This document shows, piece after piece, positions 14,946 to 20,124 of a stretch of DNA of 23,634 nt. Origin of the DNA: a virus. How positions within the stretch are numbered: position 1 is the first letter of the stretch; each line of letters begins with the position of its first letter. Location of the stretch: IMG/VR virus record IMGVR_UViG_3300043775_003376, positions 1-23,634 of that record; one strand, given 5' to 3'. The notes beneath the pieces are model-generated. The model worked only from the letters and a program-made list of their open reading frames with translations, did no database searches and was not told the DNA's origin. The translations under genes were made by a program, and so were the position numbers.

Positions 14946-15161
14946 ATGGATTACCAGAAAACCTATAAGTTTGATAATGGTTACGGGGCTAGTGTGGTTT
15001 GTAACTTTGGAACCTATGGGGCCAAAGATGGTCTTTTCGAGGTTGCTGTGCTTGACAGTAACGGAGAGATTGCATACAATACGCCCATCACTAATGATGT
15101 TATTGGTTGGCTTGACTTTGCGGACGTTGCGGATATTCTGAATAAGATTAAGGCTCTGTAA
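14946..15161 (+). CDS. Unrecognised 71-aa protein
   Basis: MDYQKTYKFDNGYGASVVCNFGTYG...FEVAVLDSNGEIAYNTPITNDVIGWLDFADVADILNKIKAL. Five predicted strands and a C-terminal helix with the phage-typical ending 'DFADVADILNKI'. Many phages carry small proteins of this layout; function unknown. It is 4 bp after the membrane peptide and followed by 15177. Confidence 0.8.
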   Translation: MDYQKTYKFDNGYGASVVCNFGTYGAKDGLFEVAVLDSNGEIAYNTPITNDVIGWLDFADVADILNKIKAL

Positions 15162-15176
15162 TCTAAGGAAAATAAA

Positions 15177-15479
15177 ATGAACTACGCCGAAGCGGTATCT
15201 ATGGTGCATGGGAAGACCAATCGTAAAGAACGGAAGATTGGTAATAATACATACGCCGAAATCGGATATGATGATAGCGTTTCCATTCGGTTGCATGGTA
15301 CAGCGGTTGTAAGGTTTTATCCTAACGGGCTGGTGAAGTTGAATAGTGGCGGATGGCGAACCAGTACCACAAAGGATAGGATTAACAAGTATTCTCCTGT
15401 TAAAGTTTACCAGCGAAAGTATGAATGGTATTTGCAGGATGGTACAGAGTTTGAAGATAATATTCTGGTTAACTCTTAA
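15177..15479 (+). CDS. Conserved phage protein (GWRTxTTKDRIN family)
   Basis: 100 aa. Contains SVSIRLHGTAVVRFYPNGLVKLNSGGWRTSTTKDRINKYSP followed by VYQRKYEWYL, a signature seen in small conserved proteins of many unrelated phages. All-beta N-terminal half, so probably a small barrel. No known activity. RBS AAGGAAA. Part of a five-gene run (14855-15669). Confidence 0.85.
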   Translation: MNYAEAVSMVHGKTNRKERKIGNNTYAEIGYDDSVSIRLHGTAVVRFYPNGLVKLNSGGWRTSTTKDRINKYSPVKVYQRKYEWYLQDGTEFEDNILVNS

Positions 15480-15494
15480 AGAAAGGGGCTAGGG

Positions 15495-15602
15495 ATGGCC
15501 GATTTAAACTGGGTACAGATTGGTGTGGGATTTCTTTGCGGTGTTATTGCTAGTTACTTTGTTTGTGATCTTGTTTTTCCAATAAGGAAGCATGATGAAT
15601 AA
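15495..15602 (+). CDS. 35-aa membrane peptide
   Basis: MADLNWVQIGVGFLCGVIAS then YFVCDLVFPIRKHDE. One transmembrane helix (about residues 7-27) with a short charged tail. RBS AGGGG 8 bp upstream. Its end overlaps the next tiny gene. Possible host-membrane modifier; function unknown. Confidence 0.6.
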   Translation: MADLNWVQIGVGFLCGVIASYFVCDLVFPIRKHDE

Positions 15603-15669
15603 AAGTGATTATATTATTTTGACCGGATCTTTTATCCTGGGTTGCCTCACAGTTTACCTAATCCACTAA
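15592..15669 (+). CDS. 25-aa membrane peptide
   Basis: MMNKSDYIILTGSFILGCLT then VYLIH. One hydrophobic helix. Overlaps the previous gene by 11 bp; RBS AAGG about 9 bp upstream (in AATAAGGAAGC). Third micro-membrane peptide in this cassette. Confidence 0.5.
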   Translation: MMNKSDYIILTGSFILGCLTVYLIH

Positions 15670-15679
15670 ATCTAACGGG

Positions 15680-15723
15680 CTGCCAAAACGGCAGTTTCCG
15701 CGGCCGATCTGCCAAAATGGCAG
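15680..15723 (+). repeat. Cassette element copy 3
   Basis: Left arm CTGCCAAAACGGCAG (15680), right arm perfect (15709); centre TTTCCGCGGCCGAT (orientation A). Degenerate long-form tail follows. Confidence 0.95.
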
Positions 15724-15727
15724 GCTA

Positions 15728-15742
15728 GCAAACGGTGTGCCA
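15728..15742 (-). promoter_or_regulatory. Sigma54-like -24/-12 motif (minus strand), copy d
   Basis: Minus strand TGGCACACCGTTTGC, GG-N10-GC spacing. Confidence 0.3.
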
Positions 15743-15774
15743 CAAAAATCTTTTTTTGACTACATTTTCTTTGC

Positions 15775-15802
15775 TTGACAAGCCGATATCTAACTGTAGA
15801 AT
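15775..15802 (+). promoter_or_regulatory. Promoter TTGACA-16-TAGAAT with GCCGATA
   Basis: -35 15775-15780, AGCCGATA directly after it, -10 15797-15802. It drives 15832 and 16018. Confidence 0.9.
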
Positions 15803-15831
15803 CAACGCATCACCCCAACGGAGATTGAAAA

Positions 15832-15996
15832 ATGATTCTCGAAGATACGGATACCATCAACGCGATTCTGAATCAACTTGTTGACGAGCGTATGGTCGAG
15901 CCGATTGATGATCCTCAAAACCTGACCGACTTCTGGGATTGGGCCGAAGTGGTCGGCATTGTTGACGAGTTTGCTCCCCTTGACGAACGGTTTTGA
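15832..15996 (+). CDS. Acidic 54-aa protein
   Basis: MILEDTDTINAILNQLVDER then MVEPIDDPQNLTDFWDWAEV and VGIVDEFAPLDERF. About a quarter of residues are acidic, no Lys. Helical. Upstream GGAG (15820-15823) is 8 bp before ATG. Function unknown; pairs with the still more acidic next gene in one operon. Confidence 0.75.
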   Translation: MILEDTDTINAILNQLVDERMVEPIDDPQNLTDFWDWAEVVGIVDEFAPLDERF

Positions 15997-16017
15997 TTAG
16001 TGTAGAAAGGATAAGTC

Positions 16018-16293
16018 ATGAGTCACCCCGATCCCCTTCACGACGAGGAGAACACGATGAGCCAGGATTCTTTTGACCGTTTCGACGAGATGGCCGAGCG
16101 TACGATTTGGCCGTGGATTGATGATGAGTCGCACGAAGCCGACGATATCAACTATGATGATTTCAACGACTTCACCGATGAGGACGAGTACGATGATAGC
16201 ATGGACGGCGACCACGAGAGCGGCCTCGCCAGTGCTGGCTGGGGAACCGATGAGGACTACGGTTTCTACGGCGATTATAACGAGGATTACTGA
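16018..16293 (+). CDS. Extremely acidic 91-aa protein
   Basis: 33 of 91 residues are Asp/Glu, two Arg and no Lys, with Tyr/Trp spaced among the acids (EDEYDDSMDGDHES, TDEDYGFYGDYNEDY). AAAGGA is 6 bp before ATG 16018; a second start at 16057 with GAGGAGA is possible. The charge pattern is that of DNA mimics or of histone-/polymerase-binding tails. DNA mimicry is inference. Confidence 0.8.
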   Translation: MSHPDPLHDEENTMSQDSFDRFDEMAERTIWPWIDDESHEADDINYDDFNDFTDEDEYDDSMDGDHESGLASAGWGTDEDYGFYGDYNEDY

Positions 16294-16306
16294 AAACAAC
16301 CCCGAT

Positions 16307-16350
16307 CTGCCAAAATGGCAGCGGGGCCGCGATTTCTGCCAAAATGACAG
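16307..16350 (+). repeat. Cassette element copy 4
   Basis: Left arm perfect (16307), right arm CTGCCAAAATGACAG (16336); centre CGGGGCCGCGATTT (orientation B). Followed at once by ATATTTTTTT, i.e. terminator-like, and by the next -35 only 12 bp away. Confidence 0.95.
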
Positions 16351-16362
16351 ATATTTTTTTAG

Positions 16363-16390
16363 TTGACATTCAAGATTCCTCCTGTAAAAT
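16363..16390 (+). promoter_or_regulatory. Promoter TTGACA-16-TAAAAT
   Basis: -35 16363-16368, -10 16385-16390, then ACCGATATA at the start point. It drives 16418. Confidence 0.85.
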
Positions 16391-16417
16391 ACCGATATAA
16401 AGGTAAAGGAGAATAAA

Positions 16418-16567
16418 ATGTTCGTGAGCGACTGCTGTTATGTTGAGAGTGATGTGGATCATGAGATTTGCTCTAGGTGTGGTGAACATTGCTCCATCAT
16501 TGTAGATGATAGTCTACATAGTCAAATGATGAATGAGTTTATCGGGGTTGAGGACTGTCCTTCCTAA
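16418..16567 (+). CDS. Small zinc-ribbon protein (paralogue 2)
   Basis: 49 aa. SDCCYVESDVDHEICSRCGE then HC: the same cysteine arrangement as the 13343 product. RBS AAGGAG 7 bp upstream. Single-gene cassette. Its stop lies in the second repeat family (CCTAATCC), so gene end and repeat are joined. Confidence 0.8.
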   Translation: MFVSDCCYVESDVDHEICSRCGEHCSIIVDDSLHSQMMNEFIGVEDCPS

Positions 16568-16606
16568 TCCTACGGATTTGGCTAGATGGGCTGTAGTCAG
16601 CGAAAA
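16563..16606 (+). repeat. Second repeat family (R), copy 2
   Basis: CCTAATCC-TAC-GGATTTGGC then TAG..GGGCTGTAGTCAGCGAAA. Hairpins AATCC/GGATT and GCTG-TAGT-CAGC. It is followed 14 bp on by the promoter at 16620. Confidence 0.85.
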
Positions 16607-16619
16607 CTATTTTCTTTAG

Positions 16620-16648
16620 TTGACAAACACAATCTCTAAACGTATACT
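16620..16648 (+). promoter_or_regulatory. Promoter TTGACA-17-TATACT
   Basis: -35 16620-16625, -10 16643-16648; no GCCGATA block. It drives 16674. Confidence 0.8.
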
Positions 16649-16673
16649 CTATTCATCAACAGGAGAAAAAAAG

Positions 16674-16931
16674 ATGAACGGATACGAACTGATGGCCGAG
16701 TTTGAGCGACTGATCAAGGATGTGATTGTTGTTCCTAACGATTGGCTGCCGGAAGATTTTCGTGACAATCGCACCGATGGTGTTTCGCTGGCCGATCTGG
16801 AACGGAAGTGTGACTCACGCGACAGCGTAGAAACCGATCATCAGATCGAGAAGATGGCGAAGGATAAGCGTATCGCTATTTATGCCGCTATGATCGAAAA
16901 CGGTCAGGAAATAGCCTATCTGCCAAAATGA
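16674..16931 (+). CDS. 85-aa early protein ending inside the cassette element
   Basis: Starts MNGYELMAEFERLIKDVIVV (RBS AGGAG, 8 bp). Contains NDWLPEDF and a helix EIAYLPK at the end. Mostly helical; function unknown. The last codons CTG CCA AAA TGA are the first arm of cassette element 5, so the repeat provides the stop codon. The G-to-A change in that arm (TGACAG instead of TGGCAG) is what creates the stop. Confidence 0.8.
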   Translation: MNGYELMAEFERLIKDVIVVPNDWLPEDFRDNRTDGVSLADLERKCDSRDSVETDHQIEKMAKDKRIAIYAAMIENGQEIAYLPK

Positions 16932-16963
16932 CAGGTGGGCCGCGATTTCTGCCAAAATGGCAT
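16920..16963 (+). repeat. Cassette element copy 5
   Basis: Left arm CTGCCAAAATGACAG (16920), right arm CTGCCAAAATGGCAT (16949); centre GTGGGCCGCGATTT (orientation B). T-rich spacer, next -35 24 bp on. Confidence 0.95.
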
Positions 16964-16987
16964 GCAAAGATTTTCTCATTTTTTTTC

Positions 16988-17015
16988 TTGACAGTGCCGA
17001 TCTATGTGGTATGCT
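16988..17015 (+). promoter_or_regulatory. Promoter TTGACA-16-TATGCT with GCCGATC
   Basis: -35 16988-16993, GCCGATC 16996-17002, -10 17010-17015. It drives 17057. Confidence 0.85.
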
Positions 17016-17056
17016 AGTTTTATTGAGTGAAGGATTTCTAAACGAAAGGGTTTGAT

Positions 17057-17464
17057 ATGAACGATACGATTTTGTTTGCTACGATTGCTTGCGGTGTTGT
17101 TGCTGGTCTTCTGGCTTTTGGTGTTTTCCATCTTTATCGTGGAATGCGTGATAGCCTGACCAATGCTAGGATTGGTGGAGTTTATAACTTTGAATATGTT
17201 CAGCCTGTTACGGGTTTGCCTGAGCGATTCATGGCAAAGGTGTTGGAAGTGCATCGTTTTTCTGACGATTACATTTCTCGCCTGAATAGCACCAGCCGTT
17301 ATCGTAGGGATGATCCTAACTTTGAGCGTAGCCGTCATCTTGTGACTGCCCAAACGCCCGATGGTAAGATTCGCAACTTCTACGCGGAGCGTACACGCAA
17401 TGTGCGTCGGCCCCTCTTGGGTGGGGTTGCTTTCAAGACCGGCTTGGCCAGCCTCCTCTTTTGA
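17057..17464 (+). CDS. Membrane-anchored small protein
   Basis: 135 aa. Residues about 4-27 form one membrane helix (TILFATIACGVVAGLLAFGV), then a cytoplasmic or external domain with strands: GGVYNFEYVQPVTGLPERFM, a linker rich in Arg/Ser, and HLVTAQTPDGKIRNFYAERT. The domain text GVYNFEY...F.AKVLEV resembles a small SH3-like barrel. RBS AAAGGG. The stop is embedded in a 7-bp hairpin (CCTCCTC-TTTT-GAGGGGG). Function unknown. Confidence 0.8.
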   Translation: MNDTILFATIACGVVAGLLAFGVFHLYRGMRDSLTNARIGGVYNFEYVQPVTGLPERFMAKVLEVHRFSDDYISRLNSTSRYRRDDPNFERSRHLVTAQTPDGKIRNFYAERTRNVRRPLLGGVAFKTGLASLLF

Positions 17465-17469
17465 GGGGG
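17452..17469 (+). terminator. Hairpin over the stop codon
   Basis: CCTCCTC-TTTT-GAGGGGG, 7 pairs with one G-U, contains TGA. Followed by GTTGTGC, not a T run. Confidence 0.45.
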
Positions 17470-17482
17470 TTGTGCTAAGGCT

Positions 17483-17526
17483 CTGCCAAAATGGCAGGCC
17501 GGCCGCGGTTTCTGCCAAAATGACAG
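17483..17526 (+). repeat. Cassette element copy 6
   Basis: Left arm perfect (17483), right CTGCCAAAATGACAG (17512); centre GCCGGCCGCGGTTT (core GGCCGCGG, orientation B). T-rich 23-bp spacer. Confidence 0.95.
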
Positions 17527-17549
17527 TTATTTTTTGTGGATTTTTTCAC

Positions 17550-17577
17550 TTGACAACCGCACCAATGCCGATACAAT
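17550..17577 (+). promoter_or_regulatory. Promoter TTGACA-16-TACAAT, leaderless
   Basis: -35 17550-17555, GCCGATA 17567-17573 overlapping the -10 (17572-17577). The predicted start base is the A of ATG 17584, so the mRNA would be leaderless. Confidence 0.8.
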
Positions 17578-17583
17578 AAGCGT

Positions 17584-17730
17584 ATGATTACATCAAACTG
17601 CTACTCTTGGAAAGTTTTTCGTTTTAGCCATACATTTGTTGGTTATGTTATGGCTAGTTCTCAATATGAAGCCAATATTCTTGCAAAAGAAAAGTATGGC
17701 GATTTCGTTTGGATTGAACGAGTTCGCTAG
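17584..17730 (+). CDS. 48-aa protein, probably leaderless mRNA
   Basis: MITSNCYSWKVFRFSHTFVG, then YVMASSQYEANILAKEKYGD and a WIERVR end. A short strand-strand-helix-strand protein of the type '...A.s..eA...AkekyG.fv.ieRv', common in phages as small unannotated proteins. No RBS exists because ATG is 7 bp after the -10 box. The stop is 3 bp before tRNA-Glu. Confidence 0.7.
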   Translation: MITSNCYSWKVFRFSHTFVGYVMASSQYEANILAKEKYGDFVWIERVR

Positions 17731-17733
17731 TCT

Positions 17734-17805
17734 GGCCCCGTAGTATAGTGGTTAGTACACTGGGCTTTCATCCCAGAGACTGGAGTTCGATTCTCCACGG
17801 GGCTA
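17734..17805 (+). tRNA. tRNA-Glu (anticodon UUC)
   Basis: 72 nt. Acceptor GGCCCCG/CGGGGCT (first pair G-U), D stem GTAT/GTAC, anticodon stem CTGGG/CCCAG with loop CTTTCAT (TTC at 17767-17769), T stem TGGAG/CTCCA with loop TTCGATT, discriminator A. CCA is not encoded. It is cotranscribed with 17584 and the nuclease gene. Confidence 0.95.
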
Positions 17806-17845
17806 CTGTTTTTTTTTGGATAGACCATTGGCACAGGACTATATC

Positions 17846-18370
17846 ATGCTTACGCTCAAAGATTTGGATAAGGCTAAACGGTTCTTGAAAAAGAGTTATG
17901 CACTAGGTCACTATAGTCCTGCTAGGGATAAGTTGGCTTATGAGTTGTGTGCCATGAATCATGTGCAACGTAGCGACACTATTGAGGCTATGGTTTTTGG
18001 TCTTTATAAAAAGTACGGATATAATACTTATAGGGAAGGTGGCCTAAAGAAAACTTATGATCTTTGGGCGAATGACGAAAAAATCGAAATCAAAAGCAGT
18101 CTTGCTAAAAAGTGTGTGGCTAGAAAAGGGAGTGTATATTACACCTATACTTTTTCTGGTATCAAACCTGAGCATTTTGATAGACTGGTTTTGGCCTATG
18201 TGACGCCCTATGGTGTGAATCTGAATATCTTGACAAAGCGAGCAGTATATGCTAGAATCCGTAATGGATGCTTTACAAGAGGTTCACAGGGGTATGCTAT
18301 TCGGCAAGGTAAGGGTGACAAGATGATCGGTCAACAGTTTTCTAACTTTTTAGAGTTGACAAGCCGATAA
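17846..18370 (+). CDS. Putative PD-(D/E)XK endonuclease
   Basis: 174 aa from ATG 17846 (AGGA 7 bp upstream; a TTG 30 bp earlier is possible). KKTYDLWANDEKIEIKSSLA gives Asp72-x8-Glu81-Ile-Lys83, the catalytic D-(E/D)xK hairpin, preceded by a helix with Glu47. The rest (YYTYTFSGIKPEHFDRLVLA, then NILTKRAV and RNGCF) fits a restriction-type core where the C-terminal part holds specificity. It could be a restriction-like or homing nuclease. Its last codons TTG ACA AGC CGA TAA are the -35 plus GCCGATA of the next promoter. Confidence 0.75.
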   Translation: MLTLKDLDKAKRFLKKSYALGHYSPARDKLAYELCAMNHVQRSDTIEAMVFGLYKKYGYNTYREGGLKKTYDLWANDEKIEIKSSLAKKCVARKGSVYYTYTFSGIKPEHFDRLVLAYVTPYGVNLNILTKRAVYARIRNGCFTRGSQGYAIRQGKGDKMIGQQFSNFLELTSR

Positions 18371-18384
18371 CATTAGTGTACGAT
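18356..18384 (+). promoter_or_regulatory. Promoter TTGACA-17-TACGAT with GCCGATA
   Basis: -35 18356-18361 and AGCCGATA lie inside the end of the nuclease gene; -10 18379-18384. It drives 18404. Confidence 0.8.
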
Positions 18385-18403
18385 TGACACAAAGGAGACA
18401 ACA

Positions 18404-18886
18404 ATGCCTAACTGGTGCTTGAATAATCTGACCGTTGAACACACCGATCCCGCTATGGTTGACCGTTTTGAGAGAGCCTATAACGCTGGTAAGACTTGTA
18501 GTGAGTTTATTCCCGTGCCAGAAGATATTGGTGATGGTTGGTGGGATTTTTGTGTGAATAACTGGGGAACCAAGTGGGATATTGGGGCTGATATTGGTAC
18601 AGATAAGGTGGAGTATTATGGCTTGAAGGCTACGCGAGTTGGTAATCAGGTTAGTGGTACATTTGACTCTGCTTGGTCGCCCCCTATTGGATTGTATGAA
18701 AAACTGGTAGAGTTGGGATATAATGTAAAGGCAAGTTATTTTGAGCCGGGTATGGCTTTCTGTGGTATTTATGATAATGGTTTTGATAACTATATCGAAT
18801 ATACTAATAAGGATATGATTCCTATTGCTATTTGGAATGATTTTGATTTGGAGAACTTTTTTGCTGATGATGAAATAGAAGCCTAA
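18404..18886 (+). CDS. Api92/YubB-like ferredoxin-fold protein
   Basis: 160 aa. Opens MPNWCLNNLTVEH and has FIPVPEDIGDGWWDFCVNNW then GTKWDI, the signature of the Api92-like/YubB ferredoxin-fold family found in phages and plasmids. A cysteine next to Trp at the N-terminus and the NWGTKWD motif are intact; the later FDSAWSPPIGLYEKL also fits. Biochemical role of the family is unknown. RBS AAGGAG, 8 bp. Single-gene cassette. Confidence 0.9.
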   Translation: MPNWCLNNLTVEHTDPAMVDRFERAYNAGKTCSEFIPVPEDIGDGWWDFCVNNWGTKWDIGADIGTDKVEYYGLKATRVGNQVSGTFDSAWSPPIGLYEKLVELGYNVKASYFEPGMAFCGIYDNGFDNYIEYTNKDMIPIAIWNDFDLENFFADDEIEA

Positions 18887-18898
18887 CAGAAACTCCGC

Positions 18899-18942
18899 CT
18901 GCCGAAATGGCAGCGGGGCCGCGAAATCTGCCAAAATGACAG
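18899..18942 (+). repeat. Cassette element copy 7
   Basis: Left arm CTGCCGAAATGGCAG (18899), right CTGCCAAAATGACAG (18928); centre CGGGGCCGCGAAAT (orientation B). Next -35 24 bp on after TATTTTGTGGATTTTTT. Confidence 0.95.
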
Positions 18943-18966
18943 GAAATATTTTGTGGATTTTTTCTC

Positions 18967-18994
18967 TTGACAAGCCGATACTACATTGTAGAAT
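18967..18994 (+). promoter_or_regulatory. Promoter TTGACA-16-TAGAAT with GCCGATA
   Basis: -35 18967-18972, GCCGATA 18974-18980, -10 18989-18994. Start expected near 19001. It is followed by a structured region, not by a gene with an RBS. Confidence 0.9.
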
Positions 18995-19000
18995 GATTGA

Positions 19001-19430
19001 AGAACAAGCAAAAACTTGTTGGCTATGTCGGGCCGAGTAGCCGGTAAAAACGGTAGTTGATGTCCTAGGAAACGTCTTCTACAATCGGTCCTAACAATAC
19101 AAACATCCGTGGGTCAAGCCAGACTAGATTGGGATAACCACTTCGATTATAGATATACATACCGTGTTGATCACTGGTCAAAAACTGTATATCGTTGCCT
19201 GTTGGGGTTATACAACGGGCTAGAAGTCCAATCTATGAGGGATAGCGTCCTCACCACGGCCAATACAACCAGTAACCGTTCCCAAGAGCCAGACCAGAGC
19301 GGGTCTTATGTGCTAGCAATGCCCGCTTTGCAGGGAGGATTTCCGTGGACGGTTTCCACCAGTTTTTACCTTGCTCCAAGGGTTCATAATATCGGAGTAT
19401 TGGTGGGTTATAGAATCGGGGCGTAAACGA
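19001..19430 (+). ncRNA. Large structured RNA, unknown class
   Basis: Starts at the predicted start base of a strong promoter. Helices seen: AACAAG/CTTGTT (19003-19020), GGCTA/TAGCC (19021-19042), GTAG-TT-GATGT/ACGTC-TT-CTAC (19053-19082), TAGATTGG/CCAATCTA (19125-19132 with 19228-19235) enclosing ATAACC/GGTTAT and GATATAC/GTATATC, TGAGG/CCTCA (19236-19253), a 9-bp CAGAGCGGG/CCCGCTTTG (19295-19330), GTGGA/TCCAC (19345-19359) and CCTTG/CAAGG (19369-19381). An open frame exists (19109-19426) but without a ribosome binding site. It recalls the large ornate phage RNAs (GOLLD, ROOL) that lie near phage tRNAs, though I cannot assign it to either. Confidence 0.6.
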
Positions 19431-19438
19431 TTCGCTGG

Positions 19439-19466
19439 TTGACAAAATAAAAACACAGTGTAGAAT
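19439..19466 (+). promoter_or_regulatory. Promoter TTGACA-16-TAGAAT (no GCCGATA)
   Basis: -35 19439-19444, -10 19461-19466, spacer without the conserved block. It drives the tRNA-like RNA starting at 19482. Confidence 0.85.
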
Positions 19467-19481
19467 ACGAGAGTAAGACAT

Positions 19482-19582
19482 GGCGAATGTAGCGTAATGG
19501 TAGCGCGTGGGAAGTCCGAGACACTGACCAGTGGAGTAGGCAAGCAAATGCCCATGAGGTGGTTCGATTCCACCCTTCGTCC
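19482..19582 (+). tRNA. tRNA-like RNA with enlarged anticodon region
   Basis: D arm GCGT-AATGGTA-GCGC and T arm GGTGG-TTCGATT-CCACC are canonical, and the T loop is identical to both other tRNAs. The acceptor GGCGAA pairs with TTCG(T)CC with a bulge or G-U. The anticodon stem would be GTGGG/CCCAT (19507-19511 with 19551-19555), but 39 nt lie between its strands instead of 7, including CACT-GACC-AGTG and GGC..GCC hairpins. It is therefore an intron-like insertion, a decayed tRNA or a tRNA mimic. No amino acid can be assigned. Confidence 0.55.
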
Positions 19583-19585
19583 CTA

Positions 19586-19723
19586 GTCACCAACGAAACT
19601 CCGATTCATTCGGTGTGCTACCCTCCATAATGAGATCATAGCCTATATTGGTGACACAATACAACTCTGCTGATAGTTTCCTTAGAAATAAGGTTGAATA
19701 AATATAGTGCCGAGTGCTTATTC
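19586..19723 (+). ncRNA. Tandem hairpin RNA after the tRNA-like gene
   Basis: GTCACCAA/TTGGTGAC (19586-19593 with 19648-19655), CCTTA-GAAA-TAAGG (19680-19693, GNRA loop) and GAATAA/TTATTC (19696-19701 with 19718-19723). No gene. It may be the 3' part of the tRNA-like transcript or a separate RNA. Confidence 0.45.
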
Positions 19724-19741
19724 GTAAAACTATAAGTGTGT

Positions 19742-19785
19742 CGGCCAAAATGACAGGCCGAGCGGCCGATCTGCCAAAATGACAG
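19742..19785 (+). repeat. Cassette element copy 8 (most diverged)
   Basis: Left arm CGGCCAAAATGACAG (19742), right CTGCCAAAATGACAG (19771), spacing still 29; centre GCCGAGCGGCCGAT (orientation A with one change). Next -35 23 bp on. Confidence 0.9.
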
Positions 19786-19808
19786 ATATTTTTTGTGGAC
19801 TTTGCGTA

Positions 19809-19836
19809 TTGACAAGCCGATAATAGATAGTAGAAT
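19809..19836 (+). promoter_or_regulatory. Promoter TTGACA-16-TAGAAT with GCCGATA
   Basis: -35 19809-19814, GCCGATA 19816-19822, -10 19831-19836. It drives the five-gene run 19858-20970. Confidence 0.9.
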
Positions 19837-19857
19837 AGCAGCACAAGGAGAAAAAAG

Positions 19858-20124
19858 ATGCTTGGAACACGATTTGCTTTTTCTGACAGGGTTACTCGTA
19901 GCGTTAGTGCTGACGGACAAGATGTTACTTTCTCTGGAGGGTGTCTGTTCGATAATCATCCGTTCAGTATCACTACCAAACTGAGCGATGCTAATCGCTG
20001 GATTAACGGTGAGAGTATCCAAAACTGTTTTCCGCATCTTAGTGCGGATGATCGTGAGATTCTGTTGTCTGGTATTAGCCCTAATCATTGGAATACACTG
20101 TTTCCGCCGGAGGATGAAGAATGA
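19858..20124 (+). CDS. Conserved phage protein (FPHLSADDREILxSGISP family)
   Basis: 88 aa. GGCLFDNHPFSITTKLSDA then RWINGESIQNCFPHLSADDR and EILLSGISPNHWNTLF is a well-conserved text in small proteins of many phages. N-terminal strands and a C-terminal helical segment. Function unknown. RBS AAGGAG, 8 bp. Stop overlaps the next ATG (ATGA). Confidence 0.85.
   Translation: MLGTRFAFSDRVTRSVSADGQDVTFSGGCLFDNHPFSITTKLSDANRWINGESIQNCFPHLSADDREILLSGISPNHWNTLFPPEDEE

Noticed and set aside
19109-19426. 105-codon open frame; its end (GGFPW...NIG...GYRIGA) faintly recalls formylglycine-enzyme C-termini, and so a diversity-generating target
   Set aside because: No ribosome binding site, GTG start, and the stretch is filled with perfect nested helices. 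No template repeat or reverse transcriptase in the window. Structured RNA explains it better.
19001-19430. RNase P RNA or group I intron
   Set aside because: No conserved RNase P boxes. AGACTAGA resembles a group I P7 strand, but no matching partner strand or split gene was found.
19482-19582. tmRNA or selenocysteine tRNA
   Set aside because: The D arm is a normal AATGGTA type, there is no tag-peptide frame, and the acceptor and variable-arm geometry do not fit either class.
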